Shown in pieces: positions 34,239 through 46,499 of a stretch of DNA of 64,000 nucleotides. Numbering within the stretch: position 1 is the first letter of the stretch; each line of letters opens with the position of its first letter. The stretch comes from Cocos nucifera (Eukaryota; Streptophyta; Magnoliopsida; Arecales; Arecaceae). Location: assembly GCA_006176705.1 (NCBI GenBank), contig QRFJ01000780.1, positions 186,001 to 250,000 on the forward strand. Direction: 5' to 3'. The translations under genes were made by a program, and so were the position numbers. The notes beneath the pieces are model-generated. The model did no database searches and was not told where the DNA came from. It was given only the letters and a program-made list of their open reading frames with translations.

Positions 34239-35797
34239 TGATAAGTATCATAAATTCATCAATAAAAGTATTAATTTATCAATTAATTTATATTTATTTT
34301 TAAAAATTAATAATCAATTTATACATATTTTTAAGAAATTAATATTTTTATTAATTAAAAATAATTTAAAAAATAATAAAATATTATTATCAATAAAAAT
34401 AGCTCATTTTTTTGATCGCAACAAAATACGTTTGAAACAAATCAGAGCTAAAATGGACTAGATATGAATTTTCAAAGAAAAAAATTAAAATAAAAAAAGA
34501 AAAATGGCTCAGCCGGCTCTACAAGCTAAGCCATCAAGCCATGCCAAGCCGTAGAAGCCGACTCAGCTATAGAAGTCGATCAGCCGATCCATGAAACTAA
34601 GCATGAACCGCCAGCTCAGCAGAAGACAGCGAATCACATGCTACCACGTGGTGGACCTAGACCCTTAAGGGTTTATAAAAAATCTATCATGGCTCACGAG
34701 GTATTTTCATCATTTCAAGTGGCAAAGACAAGCGCTGATTCATTGTGGTCTGCAGCATACTTGGTTTACGCAGTCCATGAGAATAGTAGGTACACAATCG
34801 TGTGGTTGTGGTTGTTGCCGATCAAGATTGGACGACGAGGACGTTTTCTTATTCTGATTCGAATGCCATCAGCACCAGAACTTCAATCCGATGGTAGTGC
34901 TTGCTCCAAACTCAGATCCAATGGCTGACAAAGCTCTCGAGGGTGATCAGTACACCCAATGCACGATCAACAATCAAATTTTCTCCTGATTAACGTGATC
35001 GGATGGTCAAAACTTAATCCGACCTGATCTAGGCTTATACACATCTAATTTTGACGATTTTTGGATCGTTGGATTCCTATTGAATAGCCAGATTTCACTA
35101 GATTCATCCAGAAGCTGTTTTAATCCAAATTTTACTTGAATTCTTGTACAAATATCGATCAAAACTCTTTTTAGTCCCATATTGCCTGCAACAAAAGATT
35201 TCAACCCTCCAACACCTATAAATAAGATCCTAGGCCTCAAGAATTCATTATCTTTGGTCAAGGTAAAGCTTTGGTATAGGATAGAGCTAGGCTTTGATTA
35301 ATGACTGCTTCAAGACAACTAATGCCGAGAGGAAGAGCTGAACTTCTGCACCATTTTTCTGCCAACGCCGATCCAAGATTAGAGATCAGCTTATTTTAAT
35401 TTTTAATTTTTTTTCTTTTCTTTTTAAATTTTATGTATTTAAATTATGAATTTTTTAATTAATATAATATTTATTTTTATGCTCTTTATTTTTTTTATAA
35501 TTTAATTTTTATACTTTAATTATTATTTATTATTTTACTGCATGTAGATGCTAAGATCTAATCAGTAGATCTTAGTACCAAGTTTATTATTCTGTACTAT
35601 TTAATTTTTGCTCTTTATTTATTTTTTGACTTCAATTTTTTTCATTTTTTCTCAAAATCAAAGATTTCAAAATTAAAGCATTGTCTTCTCTGTGGATTCG
35701 ACCCAACTCATTGCTTTCTACCTTTTTTTAATTAATTTAAGAAATTAGATTAAACTGATAAACATAGTGTCTTAACGACAACATCATGCTCTTATCA
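34239..35797 (+). repeat. Element D 5' LTR
   Basis: It aligns throughout with 40406-41979. A TATA box, tataaataag, is at 35217-35226 (matching 41376-41385 in the other LTR). The 96-codon open stretch at 34638-34928 has a counterpart of 69 codons in the 3' LTR, but it lies in LTR sequence with no domain, so I do not call it a gene. Confidence 0.9.
35217..35226 (+). promoter_or_regulatory. TATA box of the D 5' LTR
   Basis: The motif tataaataag is conserved in both LTRs, about 580 bp before the LTR end. It is the likely start region for genomic RNA. Confidence 0.6.
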
Positions 35798-35803
35798 AGT
35801 TTT

Positions 35804-35820
35804 TGGCACCATTGCTAGGG
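35804..35820 (+). promoter_or_regulatory. Primer binding site of D (tRNA-Asp type)
   Basis: The site reads TGGCACCATTGCTAGGG. The plant tRNA-Asp complement is TGGCGCCGTTGCCGGGG: 13 of 17 match and all four differences are G-to-A or C-to-T. It starts six bases after the LTR end. Confidence 0.8.
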
Positions 35821-37166
35821 AAGGAATAGATGCTATTTTTTATTAATTTCTTTATTTTTTTTATAAATTAATTAAAAATAAAATTTTAATTTTTTTTAAT
35901 TTTTTGTAAATATTGCTTACTAACTTTTCTTCTTTATTTTGTAGAAAAAAAAAAGAAAACAAAGAAAACAAAAAGATTAGGACAAGGAGGAAGCTTCTAA
36001 TCCTGCTTGGTGAGATCAATCCTAGCCCTAGTCCTTTTCTCTTTTTTTTATTTATTTATTTTATTTTTAAATTAAATTTAAAAAATATATCTACTTAAAT
36101 CTAATTAAAAATCTCATGACAAGATTAGAAATCCTAACTGCTTAGAGCATGCATTATATTAGTTTTATTTTTTTTATTTTGGTAATTGTTGGAGGTAAGG
36201 TAAGCTTCTAAAATTTAATTAATTGCATGCATCTAATTTAAATTGCATAGAACCCTTTGATCAAATTTTTTTTTGTGCATATTCATATTAAATCAACTTA
36301 AGAGCAACACCTAATTAAACAAGATAAGATGAGGATTTGATCATCCTTCCTTAGCCCACAAATAATCAACCAGCATCCTGCATTGACCTAAGCCTTTAAA
36401 TTAAAATTAATTAGACATCAGTCCTAGGAACTCGAGCTTAATAGGATAAGAAACCCTAAAATTGGACCAAATTAGGGTTAGTCAACTTAACTGATATCTA
36501 AGGAAAGTGGTTCAGGGATGACTGGGCCCGAAAGAAGGTGGTTACTTAATTAGTTTCATTAGCTTATCTGGCCAAGCACAATTGATGTCTAAGGCAAGCA
36601 ACGAGAGGATCCTCACCGACCATACACTTATCTGATAAGTTGATTGGCTGATCTTACACTTGGAGGGCTTGAAGGTGACCTTGGCAGTTAAGAGCTATCT
36701 AAATCTAGGATAACATTTAGTCAGGATTGATTGACCAACTTGATTGCTAACCAATATTAAACCTAATTAAAACTAATTTTTCTCTATCTTCTTAGCTCTA
36801 GGACTTCTTAAAACCTCTTTTTTAGAACTTTTCTTCCTTCCTCTTTTCTCCTTCAAAAATAAAATAAAATAAAAATTAAATTAAATTAAATTAAAAATTA
36901 AATTAAATTAAATTAAATTAACTAAAAAATTATTAAAAATAATAATTAAATTAAATTAAAAATAATAATTAAATAAATAAAATAATAAAAATTTTAAAAA
37001 AATTAAAAAATAAAAAAAATATTAAGAAATAAAAAAATCTAAAAAAAATTTTGAACCATACATTAGGATTGTACTAATACATACATGATAGAAAATTACT
37101 TTATCTGATCTAGTTGTATCCAACTATAAAATTAAAAGGTTGAATCATATTATATCCAATAACTAA
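35821..37166 (+). other. Element D 5' leader
   Basis: This is a noncoding leader of about 1.3 kb. From 36845 to 37052 it holds a low-complexity run of aaatt, aaata and aaataa repeats. The 61-codon stretch at 35913-36098 is Lys/Phe-rich by composition and is not a gene. Confidence 0.6.
36845..37052. repeat. AT-rich simple repeat
   Basis: About 200 bp of A/T with almost no G or C, made of aaatt and aaata runs. The 3' side of D has no matching tract. Confidence 0.85.
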
Positions 37167-38575
37167 ATGACTAAAAATTTTAGAGAACCACCTAGGCAAA
37201 TGAAGGAATACTTTATTTCTTCCATCTATAACCCATCGACTTGTATCCAATTACTTGAAATTCATGCTATCTACTATGAGATCAAGCCGACCATAATCCA
37301 GATGCTTTCATCTTTCTATGGGAACACCAATGAAGATCCTTATAAGCATCTGGATGAGTTTTTAGAAATCTGCTCTATGGTGAGGATTCAAAATTTAACT
37401 AATGATGCCCTTAGACTAATCTTATTCTTCTTATCATTAAAAGATAAAACCAAGTACTGGCTTGGCACAATAGGGAGATCAATTAAAACTTGGGCTGAAT
37501 TGCAAAGTGAATTTCTTAAAAAAATTTATCCCATAGGCCAAACCAATATTATGAGGCGAGCTATCATTGAATTTTCTCAGCTTCCAAGGGAACAAATTTA
37601 CAAGTCATGAGAGAGACTTAAGGAACTTATTAGAAAATGCCCACACCATGGTCTGTCTAAGTGGCAAATAGTTTAAGCTTTCTATGAGGGTTTAGGAGAT
37701 CAATATAGATAATTGGTAGATGCATCCTATGGAGATGCATTCAAGAGCAAGAGTGAGGATGAAGCTTATATATTGTTTAAAACTCTAAGTGAAAATTCGA
37801 TTAACCATGCCTCACGATCTTCTTATGAAAGATCAATTTCTCATCAAAAATGGGCAAGAATGTAGCAGATCAAACATCCAGAGTTCTAAGGCCGACCTAA
37901 ACTTAATAGCCCAAAAATTAAATAAAGTGGGCCTTCTTGCTTAGAAATTATATCAAGTCCTAACCCTAGGTCAACAATCTCCTACATAATTCACATCATC
38001 TTCTAATTATCAGGAGATTTGTTCAATCTATGCTAGCCCAACCCATCATGTAAGTGAATGTCCTATGCCTGCATAGTTTTCACCTTTTATCTAAGAATAA
38101 ATTCAAGCTGCTCAAGGCTACTCCAAGTCTATTAGTGATCCTTTTTCAAATCCATATAACCCAGATTAAAGGAACCATTCTAATTTTTTTTTGGATATCC
38201 CAACAGACTCAGGCTCAGATGCAAATTCCATCTATTAGGCCCCAATATCAAAATTATGCCTATAATAGTTGTCAGCCTAGTCAATCAACTCAGCCATTAC
38301 ATAATAATCAGTCATCATACCCACCTTCTCAATAGATCAATCTAGCCTACGATAGATTTAACCAACTTAAAAAATTGATTCTGACTCAACAATAATCTAT
38401 CACCAGGCTCGAAGCTCAAATTAGACAACGAGCTGAATCTAAAATGAGGAGAGAACTAGGTTAATTATCGAGCCTACCAATTGCAAATCCTATAAACAAT
38501 CCATCCATTGTCTACCAACCATCTGGACTAAATTATCAATCTAATGTCCCACCTAAGAATTTCTAATTAGAGAAT
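37167..38575 (+). pseudogene. Element D Gag (gypsy type)
   Basis: The open piece 37167-37610 reads MTKNFREPPRQMKEYF, then IKPTIIQMLSSFYGNTNEDP, LDEFLEICSMVRIQ, LFFLSLKDKTKYWLGT and TWAELQSEFLKKIYP. This is the Retrotrans_gag capsid core in canonical order. After a TGA at 37608 the homology continues in broken frames. A knuckle at 38020-38061 reads CSIYASPTHHVSEC, a CCHC motif with its second Cys changed to Tyr, and a Gln/Pro/Ser-rich tail follows near 38200-38340. Gag would have built the particle around D RNA. Nothing after it resembles pol. Confidence 0.88.
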
Positions 38576-40389
38576 GCCAAAGTAATTTCTGAACTTAAAA
38601 GTTATTGGATTCTTATGGACCCATACCAAGATCAGGTGAGAGGTTAGTACTGATGCTAGCCAAGATGAAAATATTGAGGAACAGGTTAGTATTGAGACTA
38701 ACCATATAGAAGAATCTAAGTTCGAAACTAGTACTGATGTTGGTTCTAGTTTAAATAAGATAAACATAGAAAAGAAGAGAATAGATGATTTATCTGAGAC
38801 TTATAAACCAAAATTCTATTTCCTTCAACTTTAGAAGCCGATTCTTATAAAAATAAAGAGGCATACAATGAAAAGTCAATGAAGTTATTTAAGCAAGATC
38901 ATATTAATTTACCTCCAGAATTAAATCCGCTTGTAGATACCCTTCAAGTACCCATTACATCAAACTTAACCCCTAATACAAAAACTCAATTCATGAGCAT
39001 TCTAGAAGGACAAATAGGAGAAATTCTTGAAAAATAAGAAATTGAGAATAGGGTCACAAAATATATTCCCAAATTTAATAATGAATATATTAATAAAGAG
39101 ATCACAAACTATCTTCCTGAGATTGGAAATCCAAAATCATTAAAATTTATCAATTTAATATTTGACACAGGATAGTAAGCTGTATTGTATCTGGCTGAAG
39201 ACGGTAAACTTAGCACTTATTGGGAGGCAATCCAATATTTAGTTCTTTCATCTAATTTATCTTTTTAGTTTATTTTTTTTAAGATATGTTGAATAAGTTG
39301 GAGGGAGAGCCTAAATTTTTAAAGGCATGTGCTAGACAAAAAATATACTGAATCAAATGTATTCTTTCATGTTCTTTATTGCACCCTTTATTTTTTTCTT
39401 CTCCATTGAGGACAATATCGATTAAGTTGGGGGGAGAATAATAAAATTTTTAATTTTTTAAGCCCTTAAAAAAGTTAGTATTTAGTATTTAGACACCCGA
39501 CTATGCTTAAGAATTGAGTTGAACTAAGCATTTTTAAAAAAAAAATGATGCATAGATCAGAGAATTTATGAGATATTAAGGGATCAAGTATTAAGAAAAT
39601 CTAATAAAGAGTTAAGTCTAGAATATAAAAAAAAATTTCTTTGAGTATTTCTAATTTTTTCTATTAGCATCAAAGAAAAGTCTACTTTTATGAGCTTGTA
39701 TAGAATAACTATATGTTTCTTTATATAAGAAAATTATTAAAATAAAATAGTTTTCAAGTACTTCTCACTGAGTAACCAAGCCTCTTTGTCTAAGCAAGCA
39801 TTGAGTTTCACATCAAAAGATGGAAAGGACAAAGAAGCTCATTATAAAGTTAGTCTTAACTTATAGTCTATTTAATTCGAGCTAGTAAGCATGAGGGATA
39901 TTCTATACCTAGTGCCTAAAATCAATTGGTTTGGAAGTCATTGGCCCAAGACTCGCTACATGGATCAAATAAAAAGCTTAAGGGGTTAAGACAGTCAATA
40001 GTGGTACAACATTAAAAAATATATATATTAATTTTCCATCAAATAATTGGATTTCGTTGCCTAAGTAAGCAATGATATTTGCATCAAAAAATGGATAATA
40101 TAAAAATAAAAATTAATAAATAAAGAACAAAAATAGCAATACACTTGCTTATATGAAAGTTTAGATAAATCATAGATAAAGATAGGATGATTTAGAAAAA
40201 ATTTAAAAAAAATTTGATGTTCTTTACTTATTTTTTTTATTGATAAATATTAATACCCTAATGATATATCTTACTTATGCTCTACTGAATATTAATGGTC
40301 ATTTTGAAAACTATTTTGATAAAATTCGAAACTCTAAAATTAAAAGGTATCTAAAACTAAATTGTTTCTTTACTTAAGGACGAGCAAAG
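38576..40389 (+). other. Element D region where pol would be, plus 3' UTR
   Basis: No protease, RT, RNase H or integrase motif was found here in any frame. Residual acidic coding-like sequence runs to about 39175. It is followed by the conserved ttagcacttattgggaggcaa signature (39211-39231) and AT-rich sequence with two further purine tracts, ttggagggagag (39298-39309) and aagttggggggagaa (39424-39438). Confidence 0.65.
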
Positions 40390-40405
40390 TTTAAGTTGGG
40401 AGGTG
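40390..40405 (+). promoter_or_regulatory. Polypurine tract of D
   Basis: The sequence tttaagttgggaggtg directly precedes the TGATAAG of the 3' LTR. Two similar purine tracts lie upstream at 39298 and 39424. Confidence 0.75.
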
Positions 40406-41979
40406 TGATAAGTACCATAAATTCATTAATAAAAGCATTAATTTATTAATTAATTTATATTTATTTTTAAAAATTAATAATTAACTTATATATATTTTTA
40501 AGTAATTAATATTTTTATTAATTAAAAATAATTAAAAATAAAAAAAAATATTATTATCAATAAAATGAGCTCATTTTTTTATCACAATAAAATAAGTTTG
40601 AAGTAAATCGAAGCTAAAATGGACTAGATATGAATTTTTAAAGAAAAAATTAAAATAAAAAAAAAATGACTCAGTCGGCTCCACAAGCCAAGCCAAGCTG
40701 CAGAAGCCGACTTAGCCATAGAAGCTGATCAGCAGATCCATAAAATCAATCATGGACCACCAGCTCAGCAAAAGACAGTGAATCACACGCTACCATGTGG
40801 TGGACCTAGACCTTTAAAGGTTTATAAAAAATCTGTCACGGCACATCGGGTATTTTCATCATTTTAAGTGGCAAAGACAAGCACTGATTCATTGTGGTCT
40901 ATAGTATACTCAGTCTACATGATCCATGGGAATAGTAAGTGCAAGATCGTGTGGTTGTGGTTGTTGCTGGTCAAGATCGGATGGTGGGGATATTTTCCTA
41001 CTCTGATTCAAATGCCATCAACACCAGAACTTCAATCTGACGGCAGCGCTTGCTCCAAACTTAGATCCAATGGCTGATAGAGCCCCCGATGGTGATCAGG
41101 ACACCCAACGCATGATCGATGGCTAGATTTACTCCTGATTAACATGATCGAATGGTCAAAACTTAATCCGACTTAATCTAGGCTTATACACATCCGATTT
41201 TGATGATTTTTGGATCATTAGATTCGTATTGAATGGCCAGATTTCTCCAGACTTCACTAGATTCATCAAAAATTTATTTTAATCCAAATTTTCCTTAGAT
41301 TCTTGTATAAATGTCGATCAAAACTCTTCTTAGTCCCATATTGCTTGCAACAAAAGACTTCAACCCTCCAACACATATAAATAAGATCCTAGGCCTCAAG
41401 AATTCATTATCTTCAGTCAAGGTGAAGCTTTGGTACAAGATAAAGCTAGACTTTAGTTAATGGCTGCTTCGAGGCAACTGGTGTCGAGAGGAAGAGCTGG
41501 ACTTCTATACCATCTTTCTGCCAACGCCGATCCAAGATTAGAGATCAACCTATTTTAATTTTTAATTTTCTTTTCTTTTCTTTTTAAATTTTATGTATTT
41601 AAATTATGAATTTTTTAATTAACGTAATATTTATTTTTATGCTCTTTAATTTCATGCTCTTTATTCTTCTTATAATTTAATTTCTATACTTTAATTATTA
41701 CTTTTTATTTTACTGCAAGTAGATGCTAAGATCTAACTAGTAGATCTTAGTACCAAGTTTATTATTCTGCACAATTTAATTTTTGCTCTTTATTTATTTT
41801 TCAACTTCAAATTTTTTTTTTAATTTTCTTTTCTCAAAATCAAAGATTTTAAAACTAAAACATTGCCTTCTCTATGGATTCGACCCGACTCATTTCTTTC
41901 TACCTCTTTTTAATTGATTTAAGAAGTTAGATTAAACTAATAAACACGGTATCTTAATGACAACATCGTGCTCTTATCA
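40406..41979 (+). repeat. Element D 3' LTR
   Basis: It pairs with 34239-35797 and is slightly longer. It is followed by ctcca (41980-41984), the right target-site copy. Confidence 0.9.
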
Positions 41980-41984
41980 CTCCA

Positions 41985-42111
41985 CTTGTATCTTTTTTTT
42001 TTATAGTAAAACTTTACATGCCCTATGGAGGCAAGCCTTTAGGCTGATCCATGTACTCGATTATTTTTTTATTTTATTTTATTTTTTTTCTATCATAATA
42101 ATTTGGTACTA
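41985..42111 (+). repeat. Element C 5' LTR, last part
   Basis: It resumes after D and matches 55238-55367, including tggaggcaagcctttgggct-like sequence and the end ggtacta. Confidence 0.85.
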
Positions 42112-42216
42112 GATTCTTAATGAGTGGTATTAGAGTAGTTGATATTTTAATATATTAGTATCAGAGTCAGATAGTATCGGAACATAGATTACAGCAATGG
42201 ATAGAGATTGAAGAAT
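42112..42216 (+). promoter_or_regulatory. Element C PBS region and short leader
   Basis: Two initiator-tRNA-Met-type primer sites lie in tandem: tggtattagagt starting near 42125 and tagtatcagagt near 42157, about 34 bp apart. Neither touches the LTR end (13 bases away at the nearest), which is unusual. Gag follows at 42217. Confidence 0.65.
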
Positions 42217-42346
42217 ATGAAGAAGACAAGTGCAATCAAGATGGAGATCAATAGGTTTGATGGAAAGGATAATTTTTTCTTATGGCAAGCAAGAAAAAAG
42301 AATGTCCTCATCCAACATGGGTTGATCGATGCTCTCTTGTACGACA
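42217..42346 (+). pseudogene. Element C Gag N-terminus
   Basis: ATG at 42217 opens MKKTSAIKMEINRFDGKDN, followed by FFLWQARKKNVLIQHGLIDALLYD. This is the start of a copia gag (FDG-N-F-LW, then a GL-DAL block). It is cut by element B and continues at 53125 with MPATMEVKDW. The ATG was chosen as the first one in frame after the PBS region. Confidence 0.82.
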
Positions 42347-44843
42347 TGAATGAATCAGATCTAGGGTTTTATAGGTAGATCTTGAAAATTTTTCAAGATC
42401 TTATAGTGAAAGACTTAAATAAATTAAATATTTATTTAAATAAATATGTAAATATCTAAATCTCAGATCTATTACATGATCAAGGCATGATATTAAGTTA
42501 GAAATTAAAATCAAATAAGAAAGTAAAAGATTGATCAAATCAACCTAGATCTACACTACATCAAATGCAGGTATGAAGTTTATAGATCATATCTATTACC
42601 TAAGCAAGTTAGATGTTCTAACTTGATGATCTGGGCTTGAGGATGATGTCACAAGCCGCACACACATCCAACCTCTAGGAGTCGTCCACACGAGCCTACG
42701 ATCTCTGATCTAAAGATCGATGCAAAAAATCAGTACAGCATGCTAGTATTGTGCTGATCCTTCTTCGACAATTGATCCGATGCTCCCTTCTTCAAAATTT
42801 GAACTCTCCAAAATATAAAAAGGAAGATGAGAGTTTACTAATCTAAGACTTTCTCAGAAAAAACTCAAAAAAAAGAGGAGAGATTGAAAATAAAACAGCC
42901 CTAGAAGATGACCCTCTTCTTCTTCTCTTTTCTCTCACCTAGATACCTAGTTTGGTGCCTATGGAACCCCCACGCCCAAGGACCCTCTTCCTCTGATTTT
43001 TACACACCCCAAACCTCTCCCAAAGCTCTATATTTCATAAAAAAAATTAGAATAAAATTCATCCAATAAATAGCAAAAAAGAAGAGTCCAAGTTAGATCA
43101 AAATTCTAGACTAGGAATGTCCAAATATGGAAAGTTGTTGGGGCACCCAACTCTTGGGTGCCCCCTCCACAATTATTGGCGTGGACCAGCAAGGGAGGGT
43201 GCATAAAAAAAGAGATTATTTTCATGGAATAAAAGAAGAATTAATTAAAAGAAAAGGGTGGCACTCAAGGGAAGGTGTTTTGGTCAACAAGAATTCTATC
43301 TCATAGAATTCTAAGCAAAACTAACTCCTCTTTTGACTTGGTCTTCCAACAAAATGCCTTATGAGAAAAGGAGGAGAAAAAGTAGATGTGAGAAGCCATG
43401 GGAGTGGAGAGTTTTCACATAAAAATAAAATAAAAAAGAGCATGGCGCATGAGGATTAAGTGGCGCAAGTGATAGGGAGTCCTAGTCACACTAGGACTCC
43501 TGTTTTGACTTGGTCAAAGAAGATCTTTTAAACAAATAAAATCAAGATTAAACCAACATAATTAAATAAGGCTCTAACCCATTTAAGGATCTAATTAAAT
43601 TAAATTAAATTAGATTTAATTTTGATTTATTTTTTAATCAAATTAGAAAATTGGGTTAATCCAAATCCTAGTTAGACTAGGACTAGTTCTTCCTTGCACT
43701 TGGCTTATCCAATAAACTAATTGGACTTGATCCAATCAAGCCCAAACCAAATCTAATTAAATTATATTTAATTAGACTTAATCTCAGCCTATTGGCTTAA
43801 TCAAATTAAATCAATCAGCAATCCAATTGCTAATCGATCCTCCTGCACTACTTACACTAGGTTAAACACCAATCATATTGATTCTTTAATTCTAGAACGA
43901 TTCTTAATCATTGATCAACCATCCGATCAGATCATAAGCTCTAATGTGTATGACCTCATAGATCCAAACCTAAGTTGATAGCATAGAAATAAATTTTTGT
44001 ACCAATCAAAATGATCATCTAGCAAAGATATCCGACGATGGAATAGGTCGAAGGTGTAGAACACCATCCTTAGAACCCATGCGGATATAGTTTTCATATA
44101 ATTCATCCCCTTGACCACAATGCTTGTAGGATACCTCAAAGTTCAACTGTCAACTCTGATCAGATTGTCCATATTGTATTTCAAAATATCAAATCCATAT
44201 GATGGATTATCCTGGCCAAGGTTTTGCTATATTAAAATACAGTGATGCATTCTTCTCCAACTCTTAGAGTGGTCAATTCCATCTTGATCACACTCCGACT
44301 TTACAAGTACTTGACTATGCCCAAAAGCCTTCTGTTGCTGAATTAGAAATTCAGTTAGTCTGGTACCAAAGCATAGTGAGTTGCTTGCAAGTCACTGAGG
44401 TGATCTCAAGTCTAAGAGATACTTATACCTATATCCCATCAGAGACATTCTCAATAGTAGAATGCTCTGGAGTTGGTCATGTTCAATGATGATATATCCA
44501 TACATCTCACCTGTATGCCATACCAGTATTTTCATACTCCTTGGTTAAGAGGATAACCAACCTATATGGCATATAGCGACCTATGCTCGATAGACACTAT
44601 TGTCCTAATTAACATCCTATCATTTGGTCGTGAACCCATTTAAGGACTAATCAATAAATCTTCTCTTTATTGAAACTAAACAGTCCTAAGAACTTCATCG
44701 CAATAATGGAGTTCATTAGGAGATGTAAACTTGTGATGAAAAAGATTCCAAAATATTTTTATTAATTAATAAATTAATTATAATTATAAAATAGCTCAAT
44801 CGTCAACAGGCCAACGATTGGCTTTGAAACATAATTTTCAATA
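42347..44843 (-). repeat. Element B 3' LTR
   Basis: It starts tgaatgaatcagat and ends ttcaata (CA decayed to TA). The conserved hairpin is at 43476-43500. It pairs with 50749-53124. Confidence 0.9.
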
Positions 44844-44857
44844 ATTTTCACTTATCC
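44844..44857 (-). promoter_or_regulatory. Decayed polypurine tract of B
   Basis: The minus strand reads GGATAAGTGAAAAT next to the 3' LTR, a weakened version of the A tract. Confidence 0.65.
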
Positions 44858-44862
44858 TAAAG

Positions 44863-45420
44863 TCACTTGGCACAGTATCTAATACCCATCTTCGACTTAT
44901 GGTTGTCGAACTTCTTGATTGCCAGGGCTTTAGTGAAGGGGTCGGCTAGGTTCTCCTTTCCATTGATCTTTTGAAGATCGACATCACCACGATCCACGAT
45001 CTCATGGACCAAATGAAAGCGGCACGAAATGTGCTTTATTCGCTGGTGTGCCTTCAGTTCCTTTGCCTGAGCTATAGCGCCAGTGCTGTCATAGTAGAGC
45101 AGGATTGGACCATCAATGGAGGGTGCTACTCCAAGCTTAGTGATGAGCTTCCTCAGCCACACAGCTTTTTTTGCTGCATCTAATGCTGCTATGTACTCTG
45201 CTTCGCAAATAGAATCAGCTACTGTATGCTGCTTAAAACTTTTCCAGCAGATGGCTTCACCATTTAGAGTAAAGATATACCCTAATATACTTTTACTGTC
45301 ATCATGATCAGATTAAAAGTTGGAGTCTGTAAACCCCATAAGTTTCAAATCTGACTCACCAAAAATCAACCATTGATCTTTAGTATTTCTCAAATACTTA
45401 AGGATGGTTTTAACCACCTT
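44863..45420 (-). pseudogene. Element B RNase H domain
   Basis: The open piece 44863-45162 reads MWLRKLITKLGVAPSIDGP, then YYDSTGAIAQAK, FHLVHEIVDRGDVDLQKI and ENLADPFTKALA. These are the C-terminal motifs of copia RNase H in good condition. The N-terminal SDHDDSKS-type acidic motif lies near 45290-45330 after a frame break. It is better preserved than in A or E. Confidence 0.87.
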
Positions 45421-46473
45421 TCAGTGATTTTCTTCAGGATCAGACTGATATCTACTCACCACTCCTAGTGAGTATGCCACATCTGATCTCGTACATGTCA
45501 TTGCATACATAATAGACTCCATTGTTGAAGCATATGGAATTCTACTCATACACTCTCTCTCTTCAGGAGTTGTCGGACAATCCTTCTTAGAGAGAGAAAT
45601 TTTTTGGCCTATCGAAAGATAGCCCTTTTTGAAATTTTCTATGCTGAACCTCTTCAGCACAATTTCTATGTACATGGACTGAGATATACCAAGCATCCTT
45701 TTAGATCTATCACTATAAATCTTCATCCCTAGGATGTAGGATGCTTCACCCAAGTCCTTCATGGAGAACTATGATGATAACCAGATTTTTATTTCTTATA
45801 GTGCAGGGATATCATTCTCGATTAAGAGAATATCATCCATGTACAAAATAAGGAACACTACTGGACTATTTGCCCATTTCTAAATATAGGATTCTTCTTT
45901 GTTCTTAATGAAGCCATACGTTTTGATCACTTTATCAAAATATAAGTTCCAACTCCAAGATGTCTGCTTCAATCCATAAATGGATCTCTAAAGCTTGCAC
46001 ACCTTGGACTCATCTATGGATGTGAATCCTTCAGGTTGTGTCATATACATCTCTTTGGTCAGCTCTCCATTTAGAAAAGTTGTCTTCACATCCATCTACC
46101 AGATCTCATAGTCCAGATGGGCAGCAATGGCAAGCATAATCCGAATAGACTTGAGCATTACCATAGGAGAGAACATCTCGTCATAATCAATACCATAACG
46201 TTGATGATACCCCTTATCAACCAGATGGGCTTTATAGGTCTCCACCTTTCCATCTGTTCCCCTCTTCCTTTTGAAGACCCATTTATACCCAACGGGTTTA
46301 ACCCCTTCAGGTAGGTCAACTAATGTCCATACATCATTGATCTTCATGAAATTCATTTCGAATCTCATGGCTTCTAGCCATTTTTCAGAGTTGGATCTCT
46401 TTATCACATCCATATAAGTGATCGGATCCTCATTGTTCTTATCAAGTTTGATGGAATCACCATCCTGAACCAA
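45421..46473 (-). pseudogene. Element B reverse transcriptase
   Basis: The piece 46096-46473 is the N-terminal RT (ITYMDVIKRSNSEKWLEAM, GYKWVFKRKRG, YHQRYGIDYDEMFSPM). The catalytic box is YMDD here (codons 45832-45843), where A and E have YVDD. The C-terminal piece 45421-45762 begins MKDLGEASYILGMKIYSD. Frame breaks lie on both sides of the catalytic box. The active-site aspartates are intact. Confidence 0.88.
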
Positions 46474-46499
46474 GAATTCATAGTATCTGTTTGGATAGC

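Larger units (their letters stand above)
34239..41979 (+). mobile_element. Element D: gag-only Ty3/gypsy retrotransposon
   Basis: The element is 7.7 kb on the + strand, with LTRs of 1559 bp (34239-35797) and 1574 bp (40406-41979), both TGATAAG...CTTATCA. The PBS resembles the tRNA-Asp complement, as in Athila/Tat-type elements. The internal 4.6 kb has a gag and a polypurine tract but no recognisable protease, RT, RNase H or integrase, so D is non-autonomous. The motif ttagcacttattgggaggcaa (39211-39231) is the 3' signature seen in many large plant gypsy elements. It sits in the 5' LTR of C. Confidence 0.88.

Noticed and set aside
34638..34928. 96-codon frame in the D 5' LTR, with a shorter counterpart at 40868-41077
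   Set aside because: The conservation is explained by the two LTRs being copies of one sequence. There is no domain and the counterpart is truncated.
36845..37052. AT-rich run as an origin or matrix-attachment site
   Set aside because: It is simple low-complexity sequence inside the D leader. No consensus can be shown from sequence alone.
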